The notes: generated from the letters alone by a model not told the origin. Positions 46,234 to 56,233 are shown, counted from the stretch's first letter. The stretch: DNA of 64,000 nucleotides from an uncultured Amylibacter sp. (GCA_947497475.1 CANMGS010000001.1:1385747-1449746), one strand, 5' to 3'. Numbers and translations: made by a program.

Positions 46234-48264
46234 TTACAAGACGTCTAATCCGCGGCCTTTTAAAAGGGCATCAACTTTTGGCAATGTACCACGAAATGCG
46301 ATGTATAACTCTTCCGCATCTTTAGAACCGCCTGTGGAATAAATATTGTCATGCAATTTTTCAGCCATCTCAGGGTCAAAAGCATTGCCTGTTTCTTTAA
46401 AGGCCTCAAAAGCATCGGCATCCATCACTTCGGACCACATATAGCTGTAATAACCGCTGGAATATCCATCGCCAGAAAACACATGGGCGAAATGCGGTGT
46501 TGCGTGTCGCATAGTGATTGCTGACGGCATGCCAATACGATCCAAGATTTCGGCCTGTTTTTGCATAGGATCCGTTGATACGGGTTCTGTGTGGAACGCC
46601 AAGTCTACCAATGCGCTGGCTGTATATTCTACAGTTGCAAACCCTTGATCGAAATTATCCGCAGCTAATAAACGTTCAAGTAATTCTGATGGAATAACTT
46701 CGCCTGTATCTGCGTGGCGCGCGAATTCTTCCAGAACTTCAGGAACTGAGAGCCAGTGTTCGTAAAGCTGGCTTGGCAGTTCAACAAAGTCACGTGCAAC
46801 AGACGTGCCAGAGATAAAGCCATATGTGACATCAGAGAGCATAGAATGTAGCGCGTGGCCAAATTCATGGAATAAAGTGCGCGCATCGTCAAAAGTCAGC
46901 AAGCATGGTTCGCCTTCTGGGGCTTTGGCAAAATTACAGACGTTTACAGTGATTGGACGTATCTCTTTGCCAAGGTTGGATTGCGAACGGAAACGAGAGC
47001 ACCATGCGCCTGAACGTTTTGAGGAACGTGCAAAATAGTCACCGATGAAAACAGCAATATGGCGGTCGTCTTTTTTCACTTCCCACGCACGTGCGTCAGG
47101 ATGATATAGAGGAACATCAAGCGGTTCGAATGTGAGGCCAAAAAGTTTGGTGGCACAGGCGAATGAAGCTTCGATCATTTGATCCAATTGGAAATATGGT
47201 TTTAACTCCGCTTCATCTAAATCATGCTCTGCTTTGCGTAGTTTTTCTGCGTAATAACGCCAATCCCATGGCGCAAGGTCATCTTGAATGCCGTCATCAT
47301 ACATGAGTGCGGTTAGTTTCACGGCATCTTTTTCAGCCGCTGCTTTGGCAGGTTTCCAAACCGCCATCAGTAGATTGCGCACAGCTTGGGGCGTTTTGGC
47401 CATTTCAGGCGCCAGTTTGAAGTCTGAAAACGTATCAAAACCTAACAAGTTAGCACGCACCTGCCGCAGGTTTAACGTTTCTGCTACGATACCACGATTG
47501 TCTGTTTCACCGCCATTTTCACCGCGTGCAACCCATGCTTTGAACGCTTTTTCGCGTAAATCGCGGCGTGGAGAAAATTGCAGGAATGGCACGATCAGTG
47601 AGCGGGATAGGGTTATGACATAACCGTTTTTATTGCGTTCTTTTGCGGCTTCTTGTGCTGAGGCGATGAGGAAATCTGGACACCCGTCCAAATCATCAAA
47701 ACTTAATTCCATTGACCAAGATCGCTCATCTGCAAGCAGGTTTTGTGTGAAGGCTGTACCAAGTTCTGCCAAACGTTGGGAGATTTTCGCCAAGCGATCG
47801 CGGTTATCGCCAACCAGTTTAGCACCCGCACGGACAAACATTTGATGATAAAGCTCTAAAACTCGTTTTTGTTCGTCTGTAATATCCAATTCTTCACGCG
47901 CTTCATAAAGTGTATCCACACGGGCAAAAAGCTCTGCGTTCATCATTGTCTCAGAATGAAAGGCTGCATATTGTGGGGAAATTTCACGTTGTAATGCTTC
48001 TAATGTTGGGTTTGAATTTGAGCCTGAAAGATTGGCGAAAACCGATCCAACCCTATCCAAAATCTCTGAATCCAATTCCATTGCATCAATTGTGTTTTCA
48101 AACGTTGGCGCATCTGGGTTGCTGGCCACTTTAGCAACATCTGCGCGAGCTTGTTTAAATGCCTCTTCAAATGCAGGTGCGAAATGTTCATCTTTGATCT
48201 GATCAAAGGGCGGCATTTCAAAAGGGGTGTTCCAGTCAGAAAAGAAAGGGTTAGGGGTTGTCAT
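46234..48264 (-). CDS. M3 family metallopeptidase (oligopeptidase A / Dcp type)
   Basis: Cytosolic zinc peptidase of 676 aa that cuts short peptides. The zinc motif is HEFGHALH with the more distal Glu following; the C-terminal region has GDGYSSGYYSYMWSEVMDADAF, typical of the family. The N-terminal half is helical, as usual. No signal peptide. Transcribed alone, divergent from the flavoprotein gene downstream on the plus strand. Confidence 0.93.
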   Translation of the reverse strand: MTTPNPFFSDWNTPFEMPPFDQIKDEHFAPAFEEAFKQARADVAKVASNPDAPTFENTIDAMELDSEILDRVGSVFANLSGSNSNPTLEALQREISPQYAAFHSETMMNAELFARVDTLYEAREELDITDEQKRVLELYHQMFVRAGAKLVGDNRDRLAKISQRLAELGTAFTQNLLADERSWSMELSFDDLDGCPDFLIASAQEAAKERNKNGYVITLSRSLIVPFLQFSPRRDLREKAFKAWVARGENGGETDNRGIVAETLNLRQVRANLLGFDTFSDFKLAPEMAKTPQAVRNLLMAVWKPAKAAAEKDAVKLTALMYDDGIQDDLAPWDWRYYAEKLRKAEHDLDEAELKPYFQLDQMIEASFACATKLFGLTFEPLDVPLYHPDARAWEVKKDDRHIAVFIGDYFARSSKRSGAWCSRFRSQSNLGKEIRPITVNVCNFAKAPEGEPCLLTFDDARTLFHEFGHALHSMLSDVTYGFISGTSVARDFVELPSQLYEHWLSVPEVLEEFARHADTGEVIPSELLERLLAADNFDQGFATVEYTASALVDLAFHTEPVSTDPMQKQAEILDRIGMPSAITMRHATPHFAHVFSGDGYSSGYYSYMWSEVMDADAFEAFKETGNAFDPEMAEKLHDNIYSTGGSKDAEELYIAFRGTLPKVDALLKGRGLDVL

Positions 48265-48455
48265 TCAACTCTCCAATATTGGTTTGAATAAACCATAATC
48301 CGCAGATTACGGCGATGCCAGAGCCAAATCAGTTTTCGAAAACACCTTTTAGCGACGTGGATGTCGTTTTTTCCTCAAATCAGTCGGCGAGCCCTAGCAC
48401 TGGTGATTTAAATTTTGCAATCTATCCTTAGAATTTAAGCTCAAGGAATCGGATC

Positions 48456-50957
48456 ATGAAAACGCATGTAAAAGCTTTGGTCGTTGGCGGCGGTGCTGTT
48501 GGCGCGGGGATTGCATATCATTTAGCGAAATATGGCTGGAAAGATGTGATGCTTTTGGAGCGCGATGAATTGACCTCTGGCTCCACATGGCATGCTGCTG
48601 GTCTATTGCCATTATTCAACATGGGTTATGCCACAACGCACCTACATGATTATTCCGTGAATTTTTATAAGACACTGGAAGAAGAAACAGGTTTGAATGC
48701 TGGTTTCTCTATCGTTGGTAACTTGCGTATGGCGCAAACCAAAGACCGTATGGATGAATATATGCTATACGGATCAACTGCGGAAACTGTGGGGATTGAA
48801 TATCACCATATGACACCTGCGCAGATCAAAGAGCGCTGGCCATTGATCAATACATCAGATTTGGAAGGTGCTATTTATCATCCAGGTGACGGTTATATTA
48901 ACCCTGCGGATGTGACCATGGCGATGGCAAAAGGTGCGCGTCAACGTGGTGTAATCATTGAACGTAAATGGCAGGTTGATGGCTATGAATGGACAGGGTC
49001 TGAATGGAAAGTCATCTGTACGAAGATGGTAGAAAAAGGTGGTAACCTTGTTCCTTCTGATGAACAGACTGTTATCACGGCTGAGCATGTTGTGACGGCT
49101 ACGGGTAATCACGCGCAACGAACAGCGCAGATGCTTGGCATCAAGATTCCTGCAATCCCAGTTGAACACCAGTTTATCGTAACAGATACAGACCCAGCAT
49201 TGGTGAAATGGCGTGCTGATGGGAATCCAGAACACCCAGTGATCCGTGATGCTGATGCTCAATCTTATGTACGTGAAGAACGCGGTGGTTGGATTCTAGG
49301 TGTTTATGAGAAAAACGCGCCAGCCCGTTTTGAATATGGTGTTCCTGATAGTTTCCGTGCCGATTTGTTCCCATTGGATTTGGAACGTATCGAAGAGCAA
49401 TATATGGCCATGATCCACCGTATGCCGTCTTGTGAAGAGAGCGGTCTTAAGGATGATTTCAACGGCCCGATTTGTTACACGCCTGATGGTAATCCACTTG
49501 TGGGACCTGCGCCTGGTTTACGTAACATGTGGCTGGCAGAAGGCTTTAGTTTCGGCATTACAGCTGCTGGTGGTGTTGGTAATTATTTGGCGCAAATGAT
49601 GGTAGAAGGTGAAGCCGAGATTGATATGGCTTCTCTTGATCCTAAGCGTTACGGCAGTTGGATGACGACGGAGTATGGCGCGCGTAAGAACGAAGAATGC
49701 TATGATCACGTCTATATTCTGCACCACCCTGACGAAGAACGCCCTGCATGTTCTGGTTTACGCACATCACCAGCGTATGATCGTCAAAAAGCAGCGGGCG
49801 CGCAGTTTGGCCGTGTAAATGGTTGGGATCGTCCGAATTATTTTGGCCCAAAAGATGCGGATGAGAATTTTGACCATGATGGCCGTTCATTCCGCCGTGG
49901 TACATGGTGGCCCTATGCAGTGGAAGAAGCAAAAGCGATCCGTGAAGGTGTTGGATTGGTGGATGCGACTGCATTTACAAAGCATGTTGTTAAGGGGCCA
50001 GGGGCGACACAGTTCCTTGATTGGTTTACATGTAACAAACTGCCAAAAATTGGGCGCATTAATCTGACTTATGCACTGACTGAGGCTGGTACGACACGCA
50101 CTGAATATACAATCGTTCGAAATGGTGAGGATAATTATTACCTCGTATCTGCGGGTGCCTGGACAGCTTATGATGCGGATTATCTGTGCAAAGCAGCTGA
50201 AGATAAGATGGATGAATTCGGTTATATCGAAATCCAAGATGTGACAACGCAGTGGGGTGTATTTGCCATCGCAGGGCCGAAATCACGTGAAGTGTTGGGT
50301 AAGATCATCAAAGATGTTGATCCTGAAACAGCTTTGTCTAACAAACGCTTCCCTTGGTTGTCTGCAAAGCAGATCGAACTGGGTATGTGCCCTGTGAATG
50401 CGATCCGTGTGGCCTATACGGGTGAATTGGGTTGGGAACTGCACCATCCGATTGAAATGCAGAACTATCTGTATGATTTGTTGATGGAAGCGGGTGCTGA
50501 TGTTGGTATGAAACTGGTAGGTGCACGTGCTCAAAACTGGTTGCGTCAGGAAAAGTCATACCGAGCTTTCGGTACAGAGCTAGGGCGTGATGCAACGCCA
50601 CAAGAGGCCGACCTGCCGCGTTTCATTGATTTGGAGAAAGATTTCCATGGTAAAGAGGCGATGTTGAAAACAGGTGTCCGTTCGAAATGTGTGACACTAT
50701 TGATTGATGGCCCAGATGATGCGGACCCGTGGGGTCGTGAGGCGTTATATGATGGTGATACAAAAGTAGGTCGTTTGACGTCTGGTGGGTATTCCGTGGC
50801 ATTCGGTAAATCCATTGGCATGGGATATGTGACACCTGAGTTGGCGAATGTTGGACAAAAGCTGAAGGTGAAGATGTTTGCACAGCTTTGGGACGCAGAG
50901 ATTGTTGAAGACAGCCCCTATGATCCAACGAATGCCACTATTCGTGTAAACGGATAA
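48456..50957 (+). CDS. Dimethylglycine/sarcosine dehydrogenase-type flavoprotein with GcvT domain
   Basis: An 833-aa oxidative demethylase. N-terminal FAD motif VVGGGAVGAGIAYHL, then TSGSTWHAAGL where His46 is in the position that binds FAD covalently in mammalian-type dimethylglycine and sarcosine dehydrogenases. From about residue 430 a folate-binding aminomethyltransferase (GcvT) domain follows (GVGLVDATAFTKHVVKGP; YTGELGWELH). It should demethylate a small N-methyl amine and pass the carbon to tetrahydrofolate. The exact substrate is open; it may serve the methylamine/betaine genes at 55.6-59.2 kb. Confidence 0.87.
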   Translation: MKTHVKALVVGGGAVGAGIAYHLAKYGWKDVMLLERDELTSGSTWHAAGLLPLFNMGYATTHLHDYSVNFYKTLEEETGLNAGFSIVGNLRMAQTKDRMDEYMLYGSTAETVGIEYHHMTPAQIKERWPLINTSDLEGAIYHPGDGYINPADVTMAMAKGARQRGVIIERKWQVDGYEWTGSEWKVICTKMVEKGGNLVPSDEQTVITAEHVVTATGNHAQRTAQMLGIKIPAIPVEHQFIVTDTDPALVKWRADGNPEHPVIRDADAQSYVREERGGWILGVYEKNAPARFEYGVPDSFRADLFPLDLERIEEQYMAMIHRMPSCEESGLKDDFNGPICYTPDGNPLVGPAPGLRNMWLAEGFSFGITAAGGVGNYLAQMMVEGEAEIDMASLDPKRYGSWMTTEYGARKNEECYDHVYILHHPDEERPACSGLRTSPAYDRQKAAGAQFGRVNGWDRPNYFGPKDADENFDHDGRSFRRGTWWPYAVEEAKAIREGVGLVDATAFTKHVVKGPGATQFLDWFTCNKLPKIGRINLTYALTEAGTTRTEYTIVRNGEDNYYLVSAGAWTAYDADYLCKAAEDKMDEFGYIEIQDVTTQWGVFAIAGPKSREVLGKIIKDVDPETALSNKRFPWLSAKQIELGMCPVNAIRVAYTGELGWELHHPIEMQNYLYDLLMEAGADVGMKLVGARAQNWLRQEKSYRAFGTELGRDATPQEADLPRFIDLEKDFHGKEAMLKTGVRSKCVTLLIDGPDDADPWGREALYDGDTKVGRLTSGGYSVAFGKSIGMGYVTPELANVGQKLKVKMFAQLWDAEIVEDSPYDPTNATIRVNG

Positions 50958-50984
50958 CCCCCGTATCAATACCCATTGACGATT

Positions 50985-51020
50985 GAGCCGCGCCCGATAG
51001 GGTGGCGGCTCTTATTCTTT
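50985..51020 (+). terminator. Terminator after the demethylating flavoprotein gene
   Basis: GAGCCGC (50985-50991) pairs with GCGGCTC (51005-51011) and TTATTCTTT follows. Its position argues against the GTG at 51002 being the start of the next gene. Confidence 0.7.
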
Positions 51021-51031
51021 GGATATTTCCC

Positions 51032-51886
51032 ATGACGCAAACGATCCGTTTTCAAGCCGTATTCATAATGGTGCTCGCCATGACGTTAATTGTTGTTGGT
51101 GATACGGCTGGAAAGCTTTTGACAGCTGCAGGGTTTAGCCCGTTTTTTATTGGCTGGTCGCGGTTTTTATTAGGGGCGTTATTACTTGCGCCATTTATGG
51201 GATTAACGTGCGCGGATATTCCGAGCTTTTTTAGCTGGCGTGTTATTTTACGTGCCTGTTTTGTAACAGGCGCGATTTCATGCATCCTGACAGCTTTGTC
51301 GACAGAGCCGATTGCAAATGTCTTTGGTGCATTTTTCATTGGCCCGCTGATTTCGTATTTCTTATCTGCGATTATTTTAAAAGAGCAAATCACATGGCGG
51401 CGTACAGCCCTGATCCTTATTGGGTTTTGCGGGGTTGTGCTTGTTGTGAAACCTGGGTTTGGCATGACCACGGGTATGGGGTTTGCTGTATTGGCTGGGT
51501 GTTTTTATGGTTGTTTTTTGGTGGCAACGCGGTGGTTGTCAGGCAGCTATCGCCCTCGTTTTTTGCTGATTTCACAATTGATCACAGGCTCTATTCTTTT
51601 AACGCCACTTGCTATTGGACCTATCCCAGAGCTGGATTTGCAACTTATTGGTTTGATTGCCCTAAGTGCTTTGGCGTCTGGGTTGGGCAATCTGTTGTTT
51701 GTTATTGTCAGCCGTACAACACCTGCCAGTGTTGCGGCACCTTTGGTTTACAGCCAGTTGTTGGCTGCTACGGTGCTGGGGCTGCTGGTTTTTGGTGATT
51801 GGCCTGATATTCTTAGCTTAACAGGGTTGATCGTTATCTTGGCCAGCGGCTTGGCGTCGTTCTGGTTGGCGGGTCGTGGAAAGTAG
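51032..51886 (+). CDS. EamA/DMT-family transporter
   Basis: A membrane protein of about 284 aa with ten hydrophobic helices in two homologous halves, each an EamA repeat (GDTAGKLLTAAGFSPFFIGWSRF; PLISYFLSAIILKEQITWRRT). Drug/metabolite transporters of this kind export amino acids or metabolites; the substrate is unknown. I choose the ATG at 51032 because an upstream GTG at 51002 lies within a terminator hairpin. Confidence 0.85.
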   Translation: MTQTIRFQAVFIMVLAMTLIVVGDTAGKLLTAAGFSPFFIGWSRFLLGALLLAPFMGLTCADIPSFFSWRVILRACFVTGAISCILTALSTEPIANVFGAFFIGPLISYFLSAIILKEQITWRRTALILIGFCGVVLVVKPGFGMTTGMGFAVLAGCFYGCFLVATRWLSGSYRPRFLLISQLITGSILLTPLAIGPIPELDLQLIGLIALSALASGLGNLLFVIVSRTTPASVAAPLVYSQLLAATVLGLLVFGDWPDILSLTGLIVILASGLASFWLAGRGK

Positions 51887-51899
51887 TACGCGATCTGTA

Positions 51900-51951
51900 T
51901 GACTTGTAAATTTACATTCTTTACAAATTTACAAGTCAAAATTTACAAAAC
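51900..51951. promoter_or_regulatory. Long palindrome with an extra half-site upstream of isocitrate lyase
   Basis: TGACTTGTAAATTT (51900-51913) and AAATTTACAAGTCA (51925-51938) are perfect 14-bp inverted repeats separated by 11 bases, followed by a further AAATTTACAAAA. The TTTACAAA core resembles the TTTGCAAA sites of RamB/ScfR/PccR-type regulators of acyl-CoA and glyoxylate genes. It lies 130-180 bases before the isocitrate lyase start, so an operator is likely. Confidence 0.65.
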
Positions 51952-52078
51952 CCACACAAAATCACACGAAAAAACGCCGCATGGGCGTAGAGGGGGGAGA
52001 CTCTTTTAAGTGACAGGCGTAAATCAGCCTCAGAAACTCCCGAGTCGTTATTGGCTCAACAACCAAAGGAACAGTAAT

Positions 52079-53671
52079 ATGCCTTATGATTCTGATAATG
52101 CTGAACTACAAAGCCTGATCGGCGAGCATGGTAATGCTTGGGCTGCGATCAACCCAGAGTACGTTTCTCGTATGCGCGCTCAAAACAAATTCAAAACTGG
52201 TTTGGATATTGCAAAATACACAGCTGACATCATGCGTGCTGACATGGCTGCATATGACGCTGACTCATCTCAGTACACACAATCACTTGGTTGCTGGCAT
52301 GGTTTCATCGGTCAACAAAAACTGATCTCTATCAAAAAGCACTTCGGTACAACAAAGCGTAAATACCTTTACCTTTCAGGTTGGATGATTGCTGCGTTGC
52401 GTTCAGAGTTCGGCCCATTACCTGACCAATCAATGCACGAGAAAACATCTGTTCCAGCTTTGATCGAAGAATTGTACACATTCTTGCGTCAAGCTGATGC
52501 ACGCGAATTGGGCGGCTTGTTCCGTGACCTAGACGCTGCACGCGCTGCTGGTGATGATGCCAAAGCTGCTGAAGTACAAAATGCAATCGACAACCACGAA
52601 ACACACGTTGTGCCAATCATCGCAGACATCGACGCAGGCTTCGGTAACCCAGAAGCAACATACCTACTTGCTAAGAAAATGATCGAAGCTGGTGCATGTG
52701 CATTGCAAATCGAAAACCAAGTATCTGATGAAAAACAGTGTGGCCACCAAGATGGTAAAGTTACTGTTCCTCACGAAGATTTCTTGCAAAAAATCCGCGC
52801 ATGTCGTTATGCATTCCTAGAAATGGGTGTTGAAAACGGTATCGTTGTTGCACGTACAGACAGCTTGGGTGCTGGTCTTACAAAACAAATCGCTGTGACT
52901 AATGAGCCAGGCGATTTGGGCGACCAATACAACAGCTTCCTAGATTGTGACGAAGTTACTTTGGACACAATGGGTAACGGCGACGTTGTTATCAAACAAG
53001 ACGGCAAACTAATGCGTCCAAAACGCTTACCTTCAAACTTGTTCCAGTTCCGTAAAGACACAGGCGTTGCACGTTGTGTTCTAGACTCAATCACATCATT
53101 GCAAAATGGTGCAGACATGATCTGGATCGAAACTGAAAAACCACACATCGGTCAAATCGGTGAGATGATCAACGAAGTTCGTAAAACAGTTCCAAATGCG
53201 AAATTGGTGTACAACAACTCACCATCTTTCAACTGGACATTGAACTTCCGTCAGCAAGTATTTGATGCATGGACAGAAGAAGGCAAAGACGTATCTGCAT
53301 ACGACCGTGCTAACTTGATGTCAGCTGAATACGACGAGTCGGAGTTGTCAGCAGCTGCAGACGACAAAATCCGTACATTCCAAGCGGACGCTGCTCGTGA
53401 AGCTGGTATCTTCCACCACTTGATCACATTGCCAACATACCACACAGCTGCGTTGTCTACAGACAACTTGGCAAAAGAGTACTTCGGTGACGAAGGCATG
53501 TTGGGTTACGTAGCTGGCGTACAGCGTAAAGAGATCCGTCAAGGTATCGCATGTGTGAAACACCAAAACATGTCTGGTTCAGACATGGGTGATGATCACA
53601 AAGAATACTTTGCTGGTGAAGCAGCACTTAAAGCTGCTGGTGAAGACAACACAATGAACCAGTTTGGCTAA
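52079..53671 (+). CDS. aceA: Isocitrate lyase
   Basis: Splits isocitrate into glyoxylate and succinate, the entry to the glyoxylate shunt. The 530-aa protein belongs to the subfamily known from Pseudomonas aeruginosa (about 531 aa), with the catalytic Cys221 in KQCGHQDGKV and the substrate-binding YNNSPSFNW. I use the ATG at 52079 with AAGGA upstream; the frame extends to 52010. Codon choice here is strongly biased (as in the aap genes), suggesting high expression. No malate synthase is in the window. Confidence 0.96.
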   Translation: MPYDSDNAELQSLIGEHGNAWAAINPEYVSRMRAQNKFKTGLDIAKYTADIMRADMAAYDADSSQYTQSLGCWHGFIGQQKLISIKKHFGTTKRKYLYLSGWMIAALRSEFGPLPDQSMHEKTSVPALIEELYTFLRQADARELGGLFRDLDAARAAGDDAKAAEVQNAIDNHETHVVPIIADIDAGFGNPEATYLLAKKMIEAGACALQIENQVSDEKQCGHQDGKVTVPHEDFLQKIRACRYAFLEMGVENGIVVARTDSLGAGLTKQIAVTNEPGDLGDQYNSFLDCDEVTLDTMGNGDVVIKQDGKLMRPKRLPSNLFQFRKDTGVARCVLDSITSLQNGADMIWIETEKPHIGQIGEMINEVRKTVPNAKLVYNNSPSFNWTLNFRQQVFDAWTEEGKDVSAYDRANLMSAEYDESELSAAADDKIRTFQADAAREAGIFHHLITLPTYHTAALSTDNLAKEYFGDEGMLGYVAGVQRKEIRQGIACVKHQNMSGSDMGDDHKEYFAGEAALKAAGEDNTMNQFG

Positions 53672-53697
53672 GCCGCTCTGAGTTTGAAATTTAGAAA

Positions 53698-53727
53698 GGC
53701 CCGTAGAGAAATCTACGGGCCTTTTTC
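53698..53727 (+). terminator. Terminator of isocitrate lyase
   Basis: Perfect 10-bp stem GGCCCGTAGA/TCTACGGGCC with a GAAA loop, followed by TTTTT. One of the clearest terminators in the window. Confidence 0.92.
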
Positions 53728-53728
53728 T

Positions 53729-54157
53729 TTATGCCATTGCAGCTTCTTTGCGCAAAAGTATTGGCGTAATAAAAATTGCTAAGAAGCCCGTGTTCATTAC
53801 GGCATTGAACCATGCGCCAACTAAAATTGAAGCGGTGCTATCTACAATAAACCATGTCAAAACGGCTGTTAATATGATCTTGCCACCAAGTTTGGGGTCG
53901 TTGGCGTAAACAGTATTGGTGAGCATGTAGATCATGACGCCCCAACCGATGGATATACCGCTCATTATAGCAATCAGAATTTTGCTTTCTGGAGTGTTGA
54001 ATGTTTGTAGTCCATCAAGTGGAAAGAAAACCAGATCAGCAAAGAATTCTGCAAGAACTGAAACAGGTGTGAAAAGGGCGAAAAAGAACAAGGCGCCAAA
54101 CCCGATTAAAATTTCTGACGCGAGCTTTAGATAAAATATGCTGGATGAATGTGACAT
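53729..54157 (-). CDS. Hypothetical membrane protein, four helices
   Basis: A 142-aa protein with four predicted membrane helices (LASEILIGFGALFFFALFTP; ILIAIMSGISIGWGVMIYML; IILTAVLTWFIVDST; FNAVMNTGFLAIFI). I do not recognise the family. It is divergent from an XRE-type regulator gene, sharing a 130-base intergenic region, so that regulator may control it. Confidence 0.65.
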   Translation of the reverse strand: MSHSSSIFYLKLASEILIGFGALFFFALFTPVSVLAEFFADLVFFPLDGLQTFNTPESKILIAIMSGISIGWGVMIYMLTNTVYANDPKLGGKIILTAVLTWFIVDSTASILVGAWFNAVMNTGFLAIFITPILLRKEAAMA

Positions 54158-54287
54158 GCTGTCTCCGTAAGTTGTGAACAGCTTTGTTTTGTCATGATCA
54201 GAAACATCAAAACAATTACCTCATAGGTAAGTGCAGCGCGTTATTTTTTACGCTATTCTTTCAAGGAGAGACATAAAGGTGGACGGT

Positions 54288-55064
54288 ATGGATAATCTGT
54301 TTGGTGAAACTCTGAAAGATTGGCGTAATCAACGACGGATGAGCCAGCTTGATCTTGGGTTAAGTGCAAATGTATCTGCGCGTCATATCTCTTTTTTAGA
54401 AACGGGACGTTCAAAACCAAGCCGTATGATGGTGCTAAGATTGTGTGAAGAATTGGATGTCCCGCGCCCCGCACGTAATCAATTGCTGAATTTTGCAGGT
54501 ATGGCGCCTGCATATATGAAACGTGATTTATCAGAACAAGATATGGAGCCTGTACGGGCTGCTGTGGATTGGATGTTGGAGCGCCATACCCCGTACCCAG
54601 CGATAGCGATGGATAAGTCATGGACGATCTTAAACATGAATAAACCAGCGATGTTTTTACTGTCGGGTATGAACATCGGTATTGGGGATAGTGTAATTGG
54701 TGCATTGGCAGAAAATGAATTGGTGCGTGATGCGATCGAAAACATTGATGAAGTTGTGGTGCATACGGTTGCACGTTTGCGAACTGAGAGCGGACATCTA
54801 GGCGGGGATCAAGTTTTGGACGCAGCAATTGAAAGATTGATGAATCAACTTGGTGATTATACACATCACGAAACGGGAGTGCTGCCTGCATTCATTCCTG
54901 CGCGTTACCGTGCCAACGGTATGGTGTTTTCGTTTTTCTCTACCTTTAGTCAGTTTGGAACGGCAGAAGACATTGCATTATCAGAACTGAAAATAGAAAT
55001 GATGTTCCCTGCGGATGATCTGACGCGAGATTTGCTTGTAAACATGATGTCTCAGACGCAGTAA
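54288..55064 (+). CDS. XRE-family regulator with MmyB-like ligand-binding domain
   Basis: A 258-aa regulator. Residues 5-60 form the helix-turn-helix (LKDWRNQRRMSQLDLGLSAN, ARHISFLETGRSKPSRMMV). The rest matches the MmyB-type ligand-binding domain (PAIAMDKSWTILNMNKPAMFLL). The start is either the ATG at 54288, with AAAGGTGG upstream, or the GTG at 54279, with AAGGAGAG upstream. It is divergent from the membrane protein gene. Confidence 0.85.
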   Translation: MDNLFGETLKDWRNQRRMSQLDLGLSANVSARHISFLETGRSKPSRMMVLRLCEELDVPRPARNQLLNFAGMAPAYMKRDLSEQDMEPVRAAVDWMLERHTPYPAIAMDKSWTILNMNKPAMFLLSGMNIGIGDSVIGALAENELVRDAIENIDEVVVHTVARLRTESGHLGGDQVLDAAIERLMNQLGDYTHHETGVLPAFIPARYRANGMVFSFFSTFSQFGTAEDIALSELKIEMMFPADDLTRDLLVNMMSQTQ

Positions 55065-55165
55065 ATTGCGACTATGCGCAGGTTTTTGCGAAGATTTTAG
55101 ATAATTGATGACATGCTTGCCTATTCAATTGCGGCCTATACGGTTTGGTTGAATAGGAGATAGTC

Positions 55166-55645
55166 ATGCAAGAAATTTCGCGCCGTATCGTTTTAATATC
55201 TATTCTAAGTGTCGCTGCTGGGTGCGGTAAGGCCGAAGAGCCGAAACCTGTATTGCGATCAGATGATATTCCGCTTCATGCACAAGAAACACCTGAATTG
55301 CGTGTGCTGATCAACAAATATGCTGACTTATACGAAGTTCCTCGCGGTTTGGTTCACCGCGTTGTTCATCGTGAAAGCCGGCACAATCCAAAAGCGCTGA
55401 GCAGGCCCTATTATGGGTTGATGCAAATCTTGCCTGCCACTGCAAAGTCTATGGGCTTTCAAGGCAAACCGATGGATCTATTGGATGCTGAAACCAATTT
55501 GAAATACGCGGTAAAATATTTGCGCGGTGCATGGCTATTGTCAGATGGCAGTTATGATACGGCGGTAAAATGGTATTCACGTGGTTATTATTACGAAGCG
55601 AAACGACGTGGTATGTTGGTGGAAACAGGACTGCGTAAAAAATGA
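55166..55645 (+). CDS. Lytic transglycosylase lipoprotein
   Basis: A small (159-aa) peptidoglycan-cleaving enzyme. The N-terminal signal ends with a lipobox-like VAAGC, so it is probably a lipoprotein. The SLT domain has the catalytic Glu in VVHRESRHNP and YYGLMQILPATA, then DAETNLKYAVKYLRG and WYSRGYY. Only the catalytic domain is present, no LysM or other binding domain. Confidence 0.88.
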   Translation: MQEISRRIVLISILSVAAGCGKAEEPKPVLRSDDIPLHAQETPELRVLINKYADLYEVPRGLVHRVVHRESRHNPKALSRPYYGLMQILPATAKSMGFQGKPMDLLDAETNLKYAVKYLRGAWLLSDGSYDTAVKWYSRGYYYEAKRRGMLVETGLRKK

Positions 55646-55651
55646 CAGAAG

Positions 55652-56233
55652 TTATGAATGATCCAATAAGAGCTCTAAAAATTTAACAGCGTCTGCTTGA
55701 ACTGTATCAGCATCAGCCCGTACTCCACTTTGTGCTGCATGAACCCATACGCCATCCATATAGGATTGGATGGCGATACGTGCCGTCTCTACGGATTCTT
55801 TTGGTAGTAGTCGTTTTAGCTCTGCGCGAAGGTTACTGCGAATGCGGTTTTTGTTCATCAATTGTAGGCGTGCTAGGCTTGGTGAGTATGGTGCGTAAGC
55901 CCAGAATTGAACCCAAACACTTGTACTTTGGTTGGTGAAAAACAAAGCATCAAAGTTGCCTGTAACGACTGCAATAAGCCTTTGTTTCGGGTCGGTTTGT
56001 CCTTGCATGCGTACGAAAATTGCATCTTTTAAGATAGACAAAAGATGCCGCATTGTTGCTTCTAATAATGCGTCTTTGCCGCCGAAATAATAATGGATGC
56101 TTCCCGTAGAGGTCTCGGCTTCTTTTGCAATTTGGCTAACAGTTAAATCTGCAAAACCATGCCTATGAATTGCGATCATTACAGCATCAATAAGCTCTGC
56201 TCTACGGATTGATTTAATGTCTTGTCGGCCCAT
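55652..56233 (-). CDS. TetR-family regulator, BetI-like
   Basis: A 193-aa repressor with an N-terminal helix-turn-helix VSQIAKEAETSTGSIHYYFGGKDALLEATMRHLL, very close to the pattern of BetI, the choline-responsive repressor. The C-terminal part binds the effector. The start at 56233 has AGAGAG upstream; 56254 is also in frame. Divergent from the BCCT transporter gene, with a palindrome between them. Confidence 0.85.
   Translation of the reverse strand: MGRQDIKSIRRAELIDAVMIAIHRHGFADLTVSQIAKEAETSTGSIHYYFGGKDALLEATMRHLLSILKDAIFVRMQGQTDPKQRLIAVVTGNFDALFFTNQSTSVWVQFWAYAPYSPSLARLQLMNKNRIRSNLRAELKRLLPKESVETARIAIQSYMDGVWVHAAQSGVRADADTVQADAVKFLELLLDHS

Noticed and set aside
51002-51031. GTG at 51002 as start of the EamA transporter
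   Set aside because: It lies inside the terminator hairpin of the preceding gene and has no ribosome site; the ATG at 51032 begins where family members do.
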